Below are positions 32,869 through 46,100 of a stretch of DNA of 64,000 bases, piece after piece. Source of the stretch: Gnetum montanum (taxonomy: Eukaryota > Streptophyta > Gnetopsida > Gnetales > Gnetaceae). The DNA is taken from NCBI GenBank assembly GCA_015680685.1, contig MNCI01016169.1:252706-316705 (forward strand), written 5' to 3'. Under the pieces are notes generated by a model that ran no database searches, had not been told where the DNA came from, and was given only the letters and a program-made list of their open reading frames with translations. A program made the translations under genes and the position numbers. How positions within the stretch are numbered: the stretch's first letter is position 1; every line of letters begins with the position of its first letter.

Positions 32869-33739
32869 TGATGAAATGTAGATTGGCTATGTCGACTGGG
32901 CCCCGTCGACTAGGCCCCATTAATGCATAATTTGATGTGTTAACATGGCCCCATTGACATAGTATCTATTTTTGTCTATAAATACATGCTTACCTACCAT
33001 GTTTATGACATTTCTTGTCATAGTTGTAGCAGAGATCTTGTAGTTTTGTCATTTGGAAGTTAGAATATTCTTCTAAGTGCCTGTAGTAGGAGTTAAGAGT
33101 GTATGGATTTTTATTTGAGCACTATTGTACCTAAGCATAGTAGTGCATGCGACAATAAAGATGAGCTTTTTGATAAACCTTGCAATACTTTGAAATAGAT
33201 TATTTATTTATGCATTTAACATTTTATGTAATTTCTCTTAATCATTTAAGTAATTAAATAATTAATTAGACTAAACTAAGCTACATTAAGTAGCGATTAA
33301 TTAAGCACATAAGTACAACCACTTCAAGCATACCCTTGGCATTGGTAATCCTAGTAACACTTAATGTTTGGTAACCCAGTAGCGCTAAACCTATTTAGGA
33401 TGTGTACAACAAGTGGGAATGGATGCTTATGTTAGGATTAGTTAGGTGTAGTTAGTTAAATTAAATTAGCAATTAAATTACTTCATTCCTTTCATCCTTT
33501 ATTTTAAGCACCCAAAACATTAAACATAAAAATAATAAAAATTATACACCTTGATTACACTTAACCATACCTTTGCATATCATAAGTATAACTAGAAAGA
33601 TAATGAATGACTATTAGGGCAAGTTCACTTCCTAAAGGCTAGTGTATTGGAAGACATAAAATCCACAGAATTCGACTAGAATGCATGTGAATTCTTAGTG
33701 ATTTGTATGGTTGAGCATAGAGGTATTTTTTGTTCATCA
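32869..33739 (+). repeat. 5' LTR of element 2 (871 bp)
   Basis: It starts TGATGAAATG and ends GTTCATCA, the same termini as element 1, and the layout matches: paired palindromes, TATA box (TCTATAAATACATG, 32975), the CCCAGTAGCGC...GATGTGTACAACA stretch and a GTATGGTTGAGCATAGAGGTA-like end. The primer site follows at once. No partner LTR is in the window, so the borders come from comparison with element 1. Confidence 0.78.
32889..32960. promoter_or_regulatory. GTCGAC/GGCCCC motif cluster in the element 2 LTR
   Basis: GTCGACTGGGCCCC (32891) and GTCGACTAGGCCCC (32905) are adjacent 14-bp repeats. A looser GGCCCCATTGACATAG follows at 32947. The TATA box is at 32975. The 14-bp step equals that of the GATATC cluster in element 1, while the palindrome differs. 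Confidence 0.65.
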
Positions 33740-33740
33740 T

Positions 33741-33760
33741 TCACACCATTGCTAGGGATT
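33741..33760 (+). other. Primer-binding site of element 2, decayed tRNA-Asp type
   Basis: TCACACCATTGCTAGGGATT lies directly after the LTR and corresponds to TGGCGTCATTGCTAGGGAT of element 1. The 3' half is intact. Confidence 0.6.
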
Positions 33761-33891
33761 CTTTTTTTTGAAACATGCACTATCTAGGCATAGTAAAAAT
33801 CATTAACATCATTGGATGAACCCTAAGGTTAAAAATCATCTAAAAATAATATAATAATTTAAACATACTAATATCTTATTCTAATAGCAAA

Positions 33892-35690
33892 ATGTCTTCT
33901 TCTCACAAGTGTGATAATAGGAAATTGCTAATGCCTCAAGAATGCAAGGTGGTATATACTCATTCAGATGAGTATGCGCTTGACTTCACCTTCATCCTGC
34001 ATCAGGATGAACAACTATAGTGGTGAGATATGGAGGGCAACACTGTAATGCCTCCTAATCGATCGTTTCCTAAGATGATGCTCCAAACTCTTAGGAGGTT
34101 AGGCATCCAAGATCTTTAAGAAGAGTATGTTGTGCATGACCATGACAACTAGGACTACCATCACATTGAAACACAATGCAGGAGAGATCGACACTTGGAG
34201 AAGCACCATGAGAGATTTGAAGGGGAAACAGTTTACTAATCCCTTGTACTTGCCTAACCAAAATGATAATGAGGATTCTCCATCTAGGGGTTTTCAATAT
34301 GAAGATTCTCCATCCCTTGATGTTGCTGATGGGGGCTTGAACTTGAAGTTTTAGTCTGCTATCAATAATCTGGGTTCAAGAAAAAGTGGGAGTTAAAGAA
34401 AGGGCTTGGGAAAGCATCAAGATGATAAAAAAGTTGACAAATGTGACCATGAAAAGCATAGAGGAGGTGGAAAATACCATGGTGGTGGTAGTCCTCCTCC
34501 CTCTTTGTCTTCTTCACCTACATCGTCTTCTTCCTCTTCTAGTTCTAATAGATGACATAGAAAGGAAAACCATGATGAAGGTAAATAGCAGGACAAGAAT
34601 GATCACAAGGCCCACCATGAATGAAGAGGTAGTAGAGGACATCATAGGTGTCATCAAAATAATGATGATGATGAGCCCTTGCTGATAACTTGAAGTATGC
34701 TGAATATTGTAGATGTAGTAAAAATTCTAACCAGGCATCAGAAAGATAGTTGGATTAAGCAACTTGACATGAATAATATCCCCAAAATTGAGGGGAAATA
34801 TAAGTCTGATTCACAAACACATCTTCAATCCTTTCACGATGCCTCACAGAATATTGAACATTATTGGTAGAAATTAAAGCTATTTCCCAAGACACTCATC
34901 AAGGAAGCAGAAAGCTAGTATCAATCCTTGAAGCCAGAATCCATCTGGAAGTGAAGTATAATGCTAAAGTTGTTCAATGATAAATACCAGATGTACTATC
35001 AAGTGTCTAATCTAAGAAGGTAATTCAAAGGATGGAAGCAAGGAACACATGAATCCTTGAACGCCACCATGAGCAGATACTATTCTCTTATACACCAATG
35101 CCCTAGCCATGGTTATTCTTAGCGGGAACAACTTTTCCACATTATAAATGGACTCAAATCAAAAATGAGAAGAACTCTTAGGGTTTATGCCTAAGGAAGA
35201 CTATCAGAACTTAGAGTTCATCAGATCCAAAGGCCAATAGAGCAAGTAGAAAAAGAAGTAGAGTTGAGAAAATAGAAAAGTGCTAAGGAATATAACAGGG
35301 ATCTTTGCATTAGAAAAAGGGAGGTCTAATTTTATGCCAATGAGGAAAAGTCATCACTTGATGAGATGGTATAATGAAGAGCCTTACCAATTCAAAAATA
35401 TATTTTTGATATATTGTCCAATATTGATAAATTATGGGACTCTTTGGACAAAAAATTCCAAACTACTCTAAAAATTATAGAAGAATCAAGAGAGAGCAAA
35501 GTAGTGATCATGATCATAGGAGGTAGAAAGAAGCTGAACATGCGTACTAAAGGGATAAGGGCAAAGCTGCTATAGTAGAAGAGGTTGTGGAGTCATAATC
35601 AAATGATGATGGTGGATGTGACATCTACCAATACAAACATCCTAATGGATGTTGTCATGTTGTGTCATACTTGTAGGATTCTAGGGTGTA
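33892..35690 (+). pseudogene. Element 2 gag
   Basis: ATG at 33892 opens MSSSHKCDNRKL. The gag domain at 34770-35240 shows LQSFHDASQNIEHYW, KLFPKTLI, LFNDKYQMYYQVSNLRR and REQLFHIINGLKSK, parallel to the element 1 motifs. A Tyr/Gln/Pro-rich tail follows (35780-36350), as in element 1. Stops are frequent. Confidence 0.75.
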
Positions 35691-36499
35691 CACGTTGAAT
35701 CGTAGATTGGCAAGAAAGAAAACACCCAAAATATTTCCTTATCCTCAATGCAATCCAAAGTAGTTCCACCAAAAACACTAAACTTATTATCTAAGTGGAG
35801 CTCCACCATAGCCATATGAGCAATACCAATAGCAGCAACATCCACAGTCATGGGGGATGCCACCACCAAGGCAATAGTACCCTTACAAGTAGCCAAATCC
35901 ATATGGTTACTATGTTTAGTAACCAATGTCTTTGCATGACTCTTCTAATCATGCTTCTTTTCAACATCACTAGGGCCATCTATTATAGAACACATTCTCC
36001 ATCTATTAGAGGGGAAACCCCATATCCATATGACCCTTCTCATCCTTTAGAAAATGCTCCTCCATCCTCAACCCAATTACTTCCTACTCCATCTATGGAG
36101 GGTAAGCTTCCAACCCAAGCTTAACAACATAATGCCACTAGGGCCATTAACTTACAACCAACTCCTCAATCAAGTAGTTTGGAACCAAGATCTCATAAAA
36201 GACCATTATTTCCAAATAATAGCCCTACTAAATCCTCAGCTACTTATGTATCTAGTCACCTTGTATCTCCTTCATTCTCTATATCCATTCCTTTCAAAAG
36301 CCCTTCAAACCAAACACTTCCTAAGATCTACACAATTATATTAACCTACATTGTATCTGATTGGATAAAGGTTGGCAACCTTCCTAGGAAAAGAGCTAAT
36401 TCTGGAAGCCCTCTCATCTATTTGTAGATTACTAGGAATGGGCCATGCAAAGCTTTTCTTCACTTAGGTTATAGAGTTAATATGATTTCTCATGAAATG

Positions 36500-39400
36500 T
36501 ACAATGCTTAGAACTTGCCTCCTCTCAAGAAGAGCAACATTTGTTTAGAACTGGCAAGTCAATCCATCACTATTCCATTAAAACTATTAGAAGATATTGT
36601 GACGACTATTTTTGGGTGGTCTTATCCTACCAATTTCCTAGTAATCAAAGTTGAGAATTGTAAGGGGGACTTCTTAATCATTATGGGAAGGGCTTGGTTG
36701 AGCATTGTTGATGCAAAAATGGGCATCAGAGATCTTTCCATGGAAATTTCCAAGGAGAATGAATTTGGAAAGATCGAGAAGAATAGAGTTCTATGCATCA
36801 GGTACAATGATACCAAGTGCAACTATGTGCATAAACTCTAGTTTGTGAAAAAAGCATCCATTTCTGCATGCAAGCAGTGTCAAATGAGGTAGATATTCAA
36901 AGGTGCCTATACACAGAAGCCACATAATAGAAGGGTACCTAGTGGTTGATAGTTGATCTTAGAAGTAGCACACTTTGCATGGAACCTACTGAGAGTCTGA
37001 CATATACATATATTAAAAGCATGGATGAATTAGAGCAAGTTCATCACCAACTCTTTAATGATGCAAATGATGATACCAATTAGGAAGAGTTGGAAATCCC
37101 TAAAAATTTTAAACAAGAGCCCTTAAAGTTGAAAAATCTACCTACTGGCATGCAGTATGCATTTTTGACAAATGGTAAGCTAGTAATCATCAATGCCAAT
37201 CTTGCTCCTGAATAAAAATTGATGTTTTTGAAGGTGGTTAATAAATGGCCAACAACCTTTGCTTGTTCATATCCTGATCTCACCAAGAATGATCCTAGGA
37301 TATGGTAGCATTGTATCTAAATTGCTCTTGCCATAAAGCCAAAGGTGTAGTAATAGCAGTGGTTAAATCCCAAATTGAAGTAGATCATCATAAAGGAAAT
37401 AGAACAACTCCTCAAGGTAGGGTTTATCTATCCCATTGTGGATAGTGAGTGTGTTAGCCCACTTGTGATTTTGCCTAAGAAATGTGGTAGATGGCAGGTT
37501 TGCATTGACTTCTAGCTATTAAATATGACAACATTCAATGATTACTTTCCATTGCCATTTGTGAAACAAATGTTAGACAATATATCTGGGTAACACTATT
37601 AGAGTTTTCTTGATTGTTATAGTGGTTATAACCAAATATAGATCTTGCTAGAGGATTAGGCCAAAACAACATTCATGAATCCTTGGGGGATTTTGTGTAT
37701 CAAAAAATGCCTTTTGGTCTGTGTAATTCTCCAAAAACATTCCAATACTTGGTCTTGAGCATTTTTCAATAACAAATTGATCACGAGGTGGAAGTCTTCA
37801 TGGATGACTTCTCAACCTATGGCGCTATATTTGAGCAAGCCTTAGACCACCTTAAGCAAGTGCTTAAAAGGTGTGTGGAGGTAAATCTTTGGCTCAATTG
37901 GCAGAAGATCCCTTTGATGGTCTAGGACAACATTGTATTAGGGCATAGAATTTCTCAAGTAGAGATTGAGGTGGACCCTAAAAAGATAAGGGTCATCCAA
38001 GGAATAACTCATCAACTAGAAATCATTAAAAATTGTCAATCATTCCTTGGACACACTGACTACTACTAGTGATTCACAAAATCATTGGTCAAGATAATAA
38101 ATAAAGATGCTTCATTCATCTAGACTAAGAAATCTAAAAATTCATTCTAGAGCCTCAAGAAGAAGATTATAAAGACTCCAATTCTACAAGCACCTAACTG
38201 GTCCAAATTGTTTCATAGCATGGTAGACGTATCAAATGATGTCTTGGAAGTTGTGCTTATGTAATTGGATGACAAGAAAAGTCCAGATTACATACACTGT
38301 GCAACTTGAAGCATTATGGGTGCATAGCTGAATTACACCACAACGAAGAAAGGACTAGTGGTGATGGTGTATGCTCTAGAGAAGTGCAGGCACTCTATGC
38401 TTGGATACAAAATGTTTATGCACACTAAACATAGTGCAATTCACTTCTTAATGAATAAGCCAATGGTGATCCCGCATGTCATATAATGGCTAGTGATCTT
38501 GCAAAAGTTTGATCTTACAATGGGAGATCAAAAGGGAACTAAGAATGTGATTGTTGATCACTTGTCTCGATTACGATGGGATAACAAAGAGGAGAGGTTG
38601 CTTTCTAGCCAATTTTCTAATGAAGTCCTCTTTACTGATGCAATAAATGAAAAAGTATTCATAAAAATAAAATGGTATGATGGCATCCTCACTTATCTTC
38701 TTACTCAAGAGATGCCATAAGATATAGACTACAAGAAGATATAATAGTTTCTTCATTAGGCTAAACACTTCATGAAAATCAACAAATACCTTTACAAGGT
38801 GTGCACTGATGACTTAGTTCGTTAATGTGTACTTAATGTTGATCAATTGTGTGTTCTCCAGAGTGCTCATAAGGGTCCTTGCGGGGGCCACTATGCTGAG
38901 AGATGCATAACCATTAAGATCCTTATGGCAGAGTATTATTAGCCAACTATCTTCAGGATGCCCACCAATTTATCCACTCTTGTGAATGTTTTCAATGAGA
39001 TGATGGGATGATCAATTAAATGGAGGAACCTTAATAGTGGATTCAACCACTCGAATTATTCAACATTTGAGGCATTGACTTCATGGGTCCCATCACACCC
39101 ATGTCAAATGAAAAGACATATATAATCATCATCATTGATTACTGCATGAAATGGATAGAAGCAACAATTTTCATTGACTATACATCATCTACTGTTTCAT
39201 GGTTTATACAACAAAATGTTGTAAATAGGTTTGGGATGCCACATGCACTAACTTCTAATAATAGAACCCATTTTACAAGTACCACTTTTCGCAAGCTCAT
39301 GTAACACTGGGGGTTTGAACATAAATTAACAACAACTTATCACCCTAAAGCCAATGGTCAAGCAGAGGTTGTTAATAGGGAGATTACAAAGATCTTAATG

Positions 39401-39960
39401 AGAACTATTTGCAAATATAGGAGAGACTAGAGCATAGAAGTCAAAAATTCCCTTTGGGCCTATTTCTCAACATGGAAACTCTCTATAGGCTACTCTCCTT
39501 ATGAGCTGGTGTATTGAAAACTACCAACACATCCTATTCAATCTGAGCTTTGTATGGCTTCAACAACATGTGACCTAGATCTTGACCTAAGTCTAGCACA
39601 AAGAGAATAATTGATCAACCTTAATGTTCTAGATAAAAATCAATTAGTGGTCCTATCCTTGAATGAAGTGCACAAGCCATTCAACAAGCAATGACATAAC
39701 CTAAGAATAAAAAAAGTCAAATTTCAACCTAGAGATAAGGTTCTCTACTAAAACTCCACACACATACCTAAATGAACTAAGTTCTAGACATTGTAGGAAG
39801 GGCCTTACATCATTCATGAAATTTTTCCTTCTAGGAACATGTTAATTTACAAACCTTAGAGCCCAAACAAAAGGCAATTAGTCAGCATGCAACAAGTCAA
39901 GCCTTTCCATGAACCCATGCAAGCCAATGGAAGCAAGGCCTCATTAGATGGACAACCACA
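36500..39960 (+). pseudogene. Element 2 pol, Athila-like: protease, RT, RNase H, integrase
   Basis: The protease region is at 36515-36840, with FLIIMGRAWLSIVDAKMG. RT is at about 37380-38100, with FIYPIVDSE, PLVILPKK, a CIDF stretch, YSGYNQI, the catalytic MDDF (37800-37811) and VLGHRIS-like sequence. RNase H is at 38180-38580, ending KNVIVDHLSRL. Integrase is at about 38850-39900: GPCGGHYA, DFMGPITP, a FGMPHALTSNN stretch where the second catalytic Asp is Asn (39257), then HPKANGQAEVVNRE with Glu kept, and an EGPYIIHE end. The MDDF motif and wording resemble the Athila lineage. Many stops show decay. Confidence 0.82.
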
Positions 39961-41490
39961 CTCAATTTTTTAGATCTCCTTCTTTCAACTTAGTCATGGG
40001 AAAGATGGCCATCTGTGCTAAACATTTAAAGTGGCTCCTCAATTTTTTCTAATTTTTTGTTTTACAATTTCTTGTTTTACACTTTCTTTATTTGTATACC
40101 TTTTTCTATTTTACACTGTTATTTTTCCAAATTTTTGTTTTACAACATCATTAGTATGTTTTATCTTTCTTGAATATTTTATTCTATTTTTTATCAAAAT
40201 TCTTGCTAATAAAATGTTGTATTGCCAATAGGACATAGTGATGCTGTTGTAGGTTACTAATGGTGGTTTGTACTTAATGTTTGGTTTTTATTTTTTTAAT
40301 TTTGATAACTAATAACCAAGATTGGTTTCTTTTTCATGAAATAGACAATGAGCCCACATCATCCACCCATCCACAAACTCTATGGATTTTCTTGTTTTGG
40401 GAATATGAGGTCCATTTTTCATTAATGAAACTTAATGAACTTGTGACCTTGGTAGTTTCCAATATTTGCAAAGGTTCAAAGGTTTGAAAAGGGTGTGGCT
40501 TTAAGGGAATTCAATACTCTTTGTACCTCTCGACCATCTTAAGTGTAAGTGTGTTTTTCGTGGACTTATTACCATTCTGTATCGACCAATAATAGGAAGT
40601 TGAATAAGTCTTTGCATAGTGTGGTTCCCATCTGAAGATTCCATATATATATATATATTAAATAAAATGATGATGGGAATTCAAAACACACCCCTTAGAA
40701 AAAATAAATAAGCCACAAGCACTGGTTATGAAACTAGAAAGACATGCTACCCATGTCTAAAGGTCCCCTCTAACTAAGGCCCTTTTTCTTTTTACTTCTT
40801 ACTTCTCTTTTTTTCTCAAATAAGGAATGTGGGTTATCCATGAAAGCATTCTTATATCTCGAGGAGGTAGATTGGTCCTAGAGGGATGATGGGAAGTCAT
40901 TGAAAGTGGTTGGTTTTGGTATGGACTAAGTTTGGACTTTATTGGGACATTTAAGCATGAAACTCACAAGGAACTTCATGTGACCATGATTGGGACATCC
41001 ATTCCATCCTCTATCTCATTCATCAATGCTCTCCATAACTCACCTCACTACTAATTTTCATGTTTTTGTTTCATATCTTAGTTTGGTGTGTTGAAATTCC
41101 TAAATAAATTCTTTGGGTTTAGTCCTTAACTTTTTGTAACCATCAATCAACTATGGGATCCACAAACTCCTTAGTTGAGATTATGCAAAGGTAAAAATGA
41201 CATGTGCCACTATGAGGAGGATCCACTTGCATATCTCATGGTTTGGTCAGTTAAGTTTCTTACCCTTAGACATTGCCACAATCAAAATCTTTTGTGTGTT
41301 CCATTATGCATCCAACTATGTGCTCCTTAAGGCATTCTTCTTCATAAAATCTCATTCTCAAATCATTTCTCAATTTTCTAAATTCTGAAATCCTCTTCTA
41401 ATATTTTCATCATGCTCATAGCTTTTTGAGCTTCCATTTGATCCTAGTTTTCTCCAAAAACTTATATCTTTCAAATTTTGACAAAGTTAA
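39961..41490 (+). other. Non-coding spacer of element 2
   Basis: A T-rich tract (40040-40300) is followed by patches shared with the element 1 spacer (see 19061-20429). A short (AT) run lies at 40645-40662. Small open frames here show no motif. It links pol to the internal promoter block. Confidence 0.65.
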
Positions 41491-41493
41491 TGA

Positions 41494-41551
41494 TGGTCAA
41501 TAGCTACATCAACTAGGCCCTATCGACATAGCCCAAAAATTCTATAAATAC
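41494..41551 (+). promoter_or_regulatory. Internal promoter-like block of element 2
   Basis: GATGGTCAATAGC is followed by CATCAACTAGGCCC (41507), TATCGACATAG (41521) and the TATA box TCTATAAATACC (41541). This repeats the LTR order of the same element (GTCGACTAGGCCCC, TTGACATAG, TCTATAAATACA) with CpG-decay changes. It lies about 420 bp upstream of the accessory ATG. Confidence 0.62.
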
Positions 41552-41973
41552 CACCCAACACTTTGAAATTTTTTTGTCATTTGCTTCAAAACAAGAGGGG
41601 AGATTTTGCAATTTTTTAGAGCCCATAACTTTCACACTGTTCACCCAAATCACTTTGTTCTTCAATCCTGTAACTACTAGAGGTAAGCTCTTAGTTGTGG
41701 GAACCACAAACCTTAAGGTTTTTGATGAAAATTTTCAAAATTTTTCTAATTCCCCCAAAGTGTTAATGAATAGAATAACATTAAACCATTAATTTTTGAG
41801 ATTTTAACCCTTCTAAAAAATTTAGTAAACCTAAGGTTAATTATTAATATTAAAATAATCAACCAGGCCATGATCACAACTTAGCCAAGTTTAACTACCC
41901 CAAAAGATAAGGTATTTCCAATGTTTCAAAATTACACATTATGTGCTAATCCTTGGTCATGTTGTGATTACAG

Positions 41974-42877
41974 ATGACACCTAGACCATAATACCTATAG
42001 GAAGGAGGACCATTACAACCAAAGGAAAAATGATCTAGAATTGAAAGGGGCCAAGAAGAATAAGCCTAGGAGTAGGCAACAAAAAATCACATAATGAGAC
42101 CTCTTCAGGAGGAGTCCAAAATGGAATATGTTCAATAGATTCCTAAAGAAGAGGCTACAACTGGATAATCCCAAAGAGGAGAGGCACCAAGGCCTATATA
42201 AAGACTTGAGGTCACATTGACACAAACATGCCTAGATACAATCAAGCCTTGCGACATCCAATGCTCAATTCTCTAAGAACTAAACTTTGGACAATTCTTA
42301 GAACATGCTACACTAGAAGCTAAGATGTAATTACAAAGCTCTTCCATGTGGTCAATCATTACTACTATTGGGAAGTGGTACATGGGAAAGACATATCTCT
42401 TCTAAAATAGTAGAAAGGTAAAAGCCATTATGAGAATCAAGTGTCTTACTCAGTAGAAGTGATTGCATAGGCTTCTAGCCTACCTAATTTTGGCATCTAT
42501 ATGGTAGAAATATCAACATAAGAAAACCTTGAGATAAAAAGGAAGTGGACCCACTGGTGTTATGGGGTTGTAGCAACCTATCACCTCAATCTAATAGTGA
42601 GGCCCAATAAGGTGACATTCTTCTCCATCCAAGCATGTGCCACTTTAAGCAGGAATTTCCCTATTAACCTTCAACAACTAATCTATCTAGAGATAGAAAA
42701 GTGTTTCAAGGAGAATGAAAGTGGAAGGAAAACCCTACCATGCATTATCAAAAAAATTTGTAAAAGGGTAGGAATAATCCACTACGACAATGGCATAATC
42801 AGGCATACTCGCATTACCTCTTGGTCTAAAATGATGAAGAATAAGACCCTTGTCATATCAAAAGAAGAGAATCAACA
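41974..42877 (+). pseudogene. Element 2 accessory gene, N-terminal part
   Basis: ATG at 41974 (GATTACAGATG) parallels GATTGCATATG in element 1. Recognisable pieces are LNFGQFLEHAT and KWYMGKTYLF (near 42280-42400), ATYHLNLI (42577), FPINLQQLIYLEIEK and LPCIIKKICKRVGI (42650-42785). Each matches the globular part of the element 1 protein in order. Frames shift often. LINE-A cuts the gene at about 42878. Confidence 0.65.
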
Positions 42878-42884
42878 ATTGCCA

Positions 42885-42986
42885 CCTTTGATCACAGACT
42901 GGATAAATACTAGCCGCAGGGAAGCTCTGTCACCTCCTCTGGTCACGGACTGGATAAATACTAGCCGCGGGGTAGTGCAGCCCTGC
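42885..42986 (+). repeat. 51-bp in-frame duplication at the LINE-A 5' edge
   Basis: GACTGGATAAATACTAGCCGC occurs at 42897 and again 51 bp later at 42948, with similar flanks. The period is 17 codons, so the ORF1 tail stays open. LINE-B has a single copy of this region. Confidence 0.75.
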
Positions 42987-43159
42987 TCCCCTCCAGGGGG
43001 AACGAGGCCAAGAAATGACCGAGGGATGGAGATGCCACTGCCAACGTTCAAGGTGGGGCGACCAGACAACAACACTCGCCAATACAAGGCCACGCAGTTA
43101 TTCATCGATTTGGGCATGCAACCCACACTCCAGGAGGTGTACCAAAGACATATGTTCCC

Positions 43160-46100
43160 ATGAAGGTTCTATCATGGAACTGCAGGGGTCAGGATACCCC
43201 ATAAAAATGACATATCCTGAAATGCATGGTGCGAGACAAGAGGTGTGATATTGTGTGTTTACAGGAGACAAAGCTTCAGCAGATGGAAGCCCAGGTGCTG
43301 CAATGGCCGGGGTGGCACAACCATCTGGTGCCTAGCAGGGGACGTGCGGGAGGCCTTGCGATCCTCACCAAGACGGACTCATATGTCCAAGACACCTCTA
43401 ATTGGTGCATTACAGTGCACTTGCCAGGGCCGAACATCTGGATTAGTAATGTTTATGGTGCTTAGGGGTGGAAAGTTCTCCTTCAGGAACTTGCACGAGT
43501 TGGGGGCTTGTCCCCAACGACACTGGTTGGTTGCTGATCGGTGACTTCAACCAAAGGCTCTACAGCTGGGAGAAATCTGGAGGCTCCATGGCAGAGCCCC
43601 CAGGGGCACCCAAATTTCATGTGCTGCTGCAACGAAGTGACCTCACCGACATCGAAATTGCAGGGTGCAGGTACACCTGGAGCAATCGCCGTCAAGGCAC
43701 CGCACGGGTCCAATCCCAGATTGATCAGGTGTGGGTCAACAGGGCGCTATTGACCGGCTGGGGTATCCACGCTTACGGGGGGTCCGGATGGCCTCTGACC
43801 ACAAGGCTATTTTCTGCCAATTGGACAGTGACGCGTTTCAGTGTCCCCGTCCATTTCGGTTCAAGCGCACCTAGCTCCGAAAGACGTGGTTGGGCGTGCT
43901 AGTGCAAGACATCTGGCACGAATACCCATGCTTGGGGGACCCATAGGATTTCCTGAAAAATGGGTTAATACCCTGAAACAGAAAATTAAAAATCTCGACA
44001 CCGAGGAAAAATATAGCTTCAAAGGAAATCGTTGCTAGCTTTAGGCTCAGCTACAGGCAATTCAGGCTCAGCAGGGGCAGGGAGCGGACAACAACTACGG
44101 GGAGTTTGCCCTCTAGGCGGAATTACAACTGCTACAACACAAAGAGGAAGAATATTGGTGTCAACGAGCTCAGGTGTAATGGCTGAGGGCAGGGGATCGG
44201 CACACGAAATTATTTTTTGCCACGGTGAAGGGGCACCGTGGAAATCGTCAACACCCGCTGCAATGTCTCTTGCAAGGAGAGCAAATGCACCCCCATTTAG
44301 GTGCAGACAGATTGCTGCACTACTGGCAGCAGGTCTGGACATGGCAGTCTACCGACCCGGTTTCTGTGCCTGTTCACAAGGCCCTGACCCAGGCTAATAA
44401 TTCGTGGCTGTTGTAACCCTTCTCGCATCAGGAACTTCGTACCGCGCTGCAGGAGATGCTTGCAGATAAGGCACCAGGGCTAGACGATTGGCCCATTGAA
44501 TTTTTCCTGGAATTCAAGGACGTGATGGGGGTGAACCTTCTCGATGCTTTCAACCACATGCTGGCATGGTGTTAAGTCCGCAAAGAAATTAATTGCTCCC
44601 GCGTGGTCCTACTGCCAAAGACGATGTCCCATCGGTGTCTGTAACTCGCTTCTGCATTTGTTTTCGTGCATGCTCGTTTCCAGGCTTCGACCCCTCATGC
44701 CACGGCTGGTGGGGAAAAACTATGCTGCTTTCATAAAGGGCCACCACCTCCAAGACCAAGTCCTGCTGCTACAGGAAGTTCAGTACTCCCTCCATGTTGC
44801 TAAATTCCCAGGCCTCTGCATCAAGCTCGATATTACCAAGGCTTACGACTTCGTTAGTTGGGCAGCCCTGTAGAACGTACTACTTGCAAAAGGCCTGGAC
44901 AGGGACTTTGTGGAGCTCTGCCTGCAGATGCAACGGGGAGGGCGGTACTCCCTGGATATTGATGGGCACTTGTGGGGCTTCCATGGGATTGGACATGGGC
45001 TACGTCAAGGCAACCCCCTCTCCCTGCTCCTTTTTCTAGTGCTGATGGACCTCCTGGAAATCTATTGTGCGGAGGAGGACGTCCAGGAACTAGATTTACA
45101 TGGCATTCCCTATCTCACCGCCCACTATGCAGACGACACCATGATCTTCATTAGGGCCGTCGTGTCGTAAGTCAAGGCTGTAATGAGGGTGCTCGATCGT
45201 TTCCAGCGGGAAGTGGGACTGCAAACTAACACCGGGAAGTCCGCGTTGTATTTCACGCACACCCATCATTCGGTGTGCAGTAGGATTATTCAAATCCTGG
45301 GGATCCTACTAGGTGAGGCGGACAATAAATATTTGGGCATCCTCATCCACAACTGGCACAGACGGCAAACTTGGCAAGCCCTCATTATGAGAATTCAAAA
45401 ACACACGACCCATTAGACGAATCGTTTCCTATCTCGTAAAGGGAAAATCGTGCTGGCGGCCGCGGTGCTGGGGGCCATGGCTAGATTTGCTGCCTTGGTG
45501 GCCTCCCTGCCCTCTGGAGTCGCCACAAAGATCGATACGATTATGTGCGACTTCATGTGGTCGAGAGGACAAGGAGGAAAAAAGATGCACCTGGTGGAGT
45601 GGACCAAAACCACGCAGCCCCATGATTCCGGGGGGGTTGGCATCCTCCCTTTCAAGATGGGGGCAGCCTTAGGAAGGCAGAGGCTGATTCGGTGGCTTTC
45701 CACCATGCTAGAAGATCCCTCCTTCTCGGCGTAAATTCTGCAGCGGAAGTACAGGCCCTGGACGACGATTGGTTCCGAATCCTTCATCTGGAGACAGCTG
45801 TGTGCCCACGTTAGGTCATTGGGCAATGATTCCGAGATCTCCTTGCATCCTTGTCAGTACCTCCAGAAGCAGTTCTCGACTGATCCACGCTGGATGCAGC
45901 TCTGGAAGGGAATCCTCCTGGAAAAAATCAAGATGTTTGGGTGGCTGATCCTCCACCATGCCCTCCCTGTTCGAACATTATTGCAGTCTAGGGGCATGGC
46001 AATCAATAACCATTGCCCCCTATGCAATCATAATACTGAGACATTACATCACTTCATGCATGAGTGCCACGTTACCAGACAATTCTGGCATATGGCCGAT

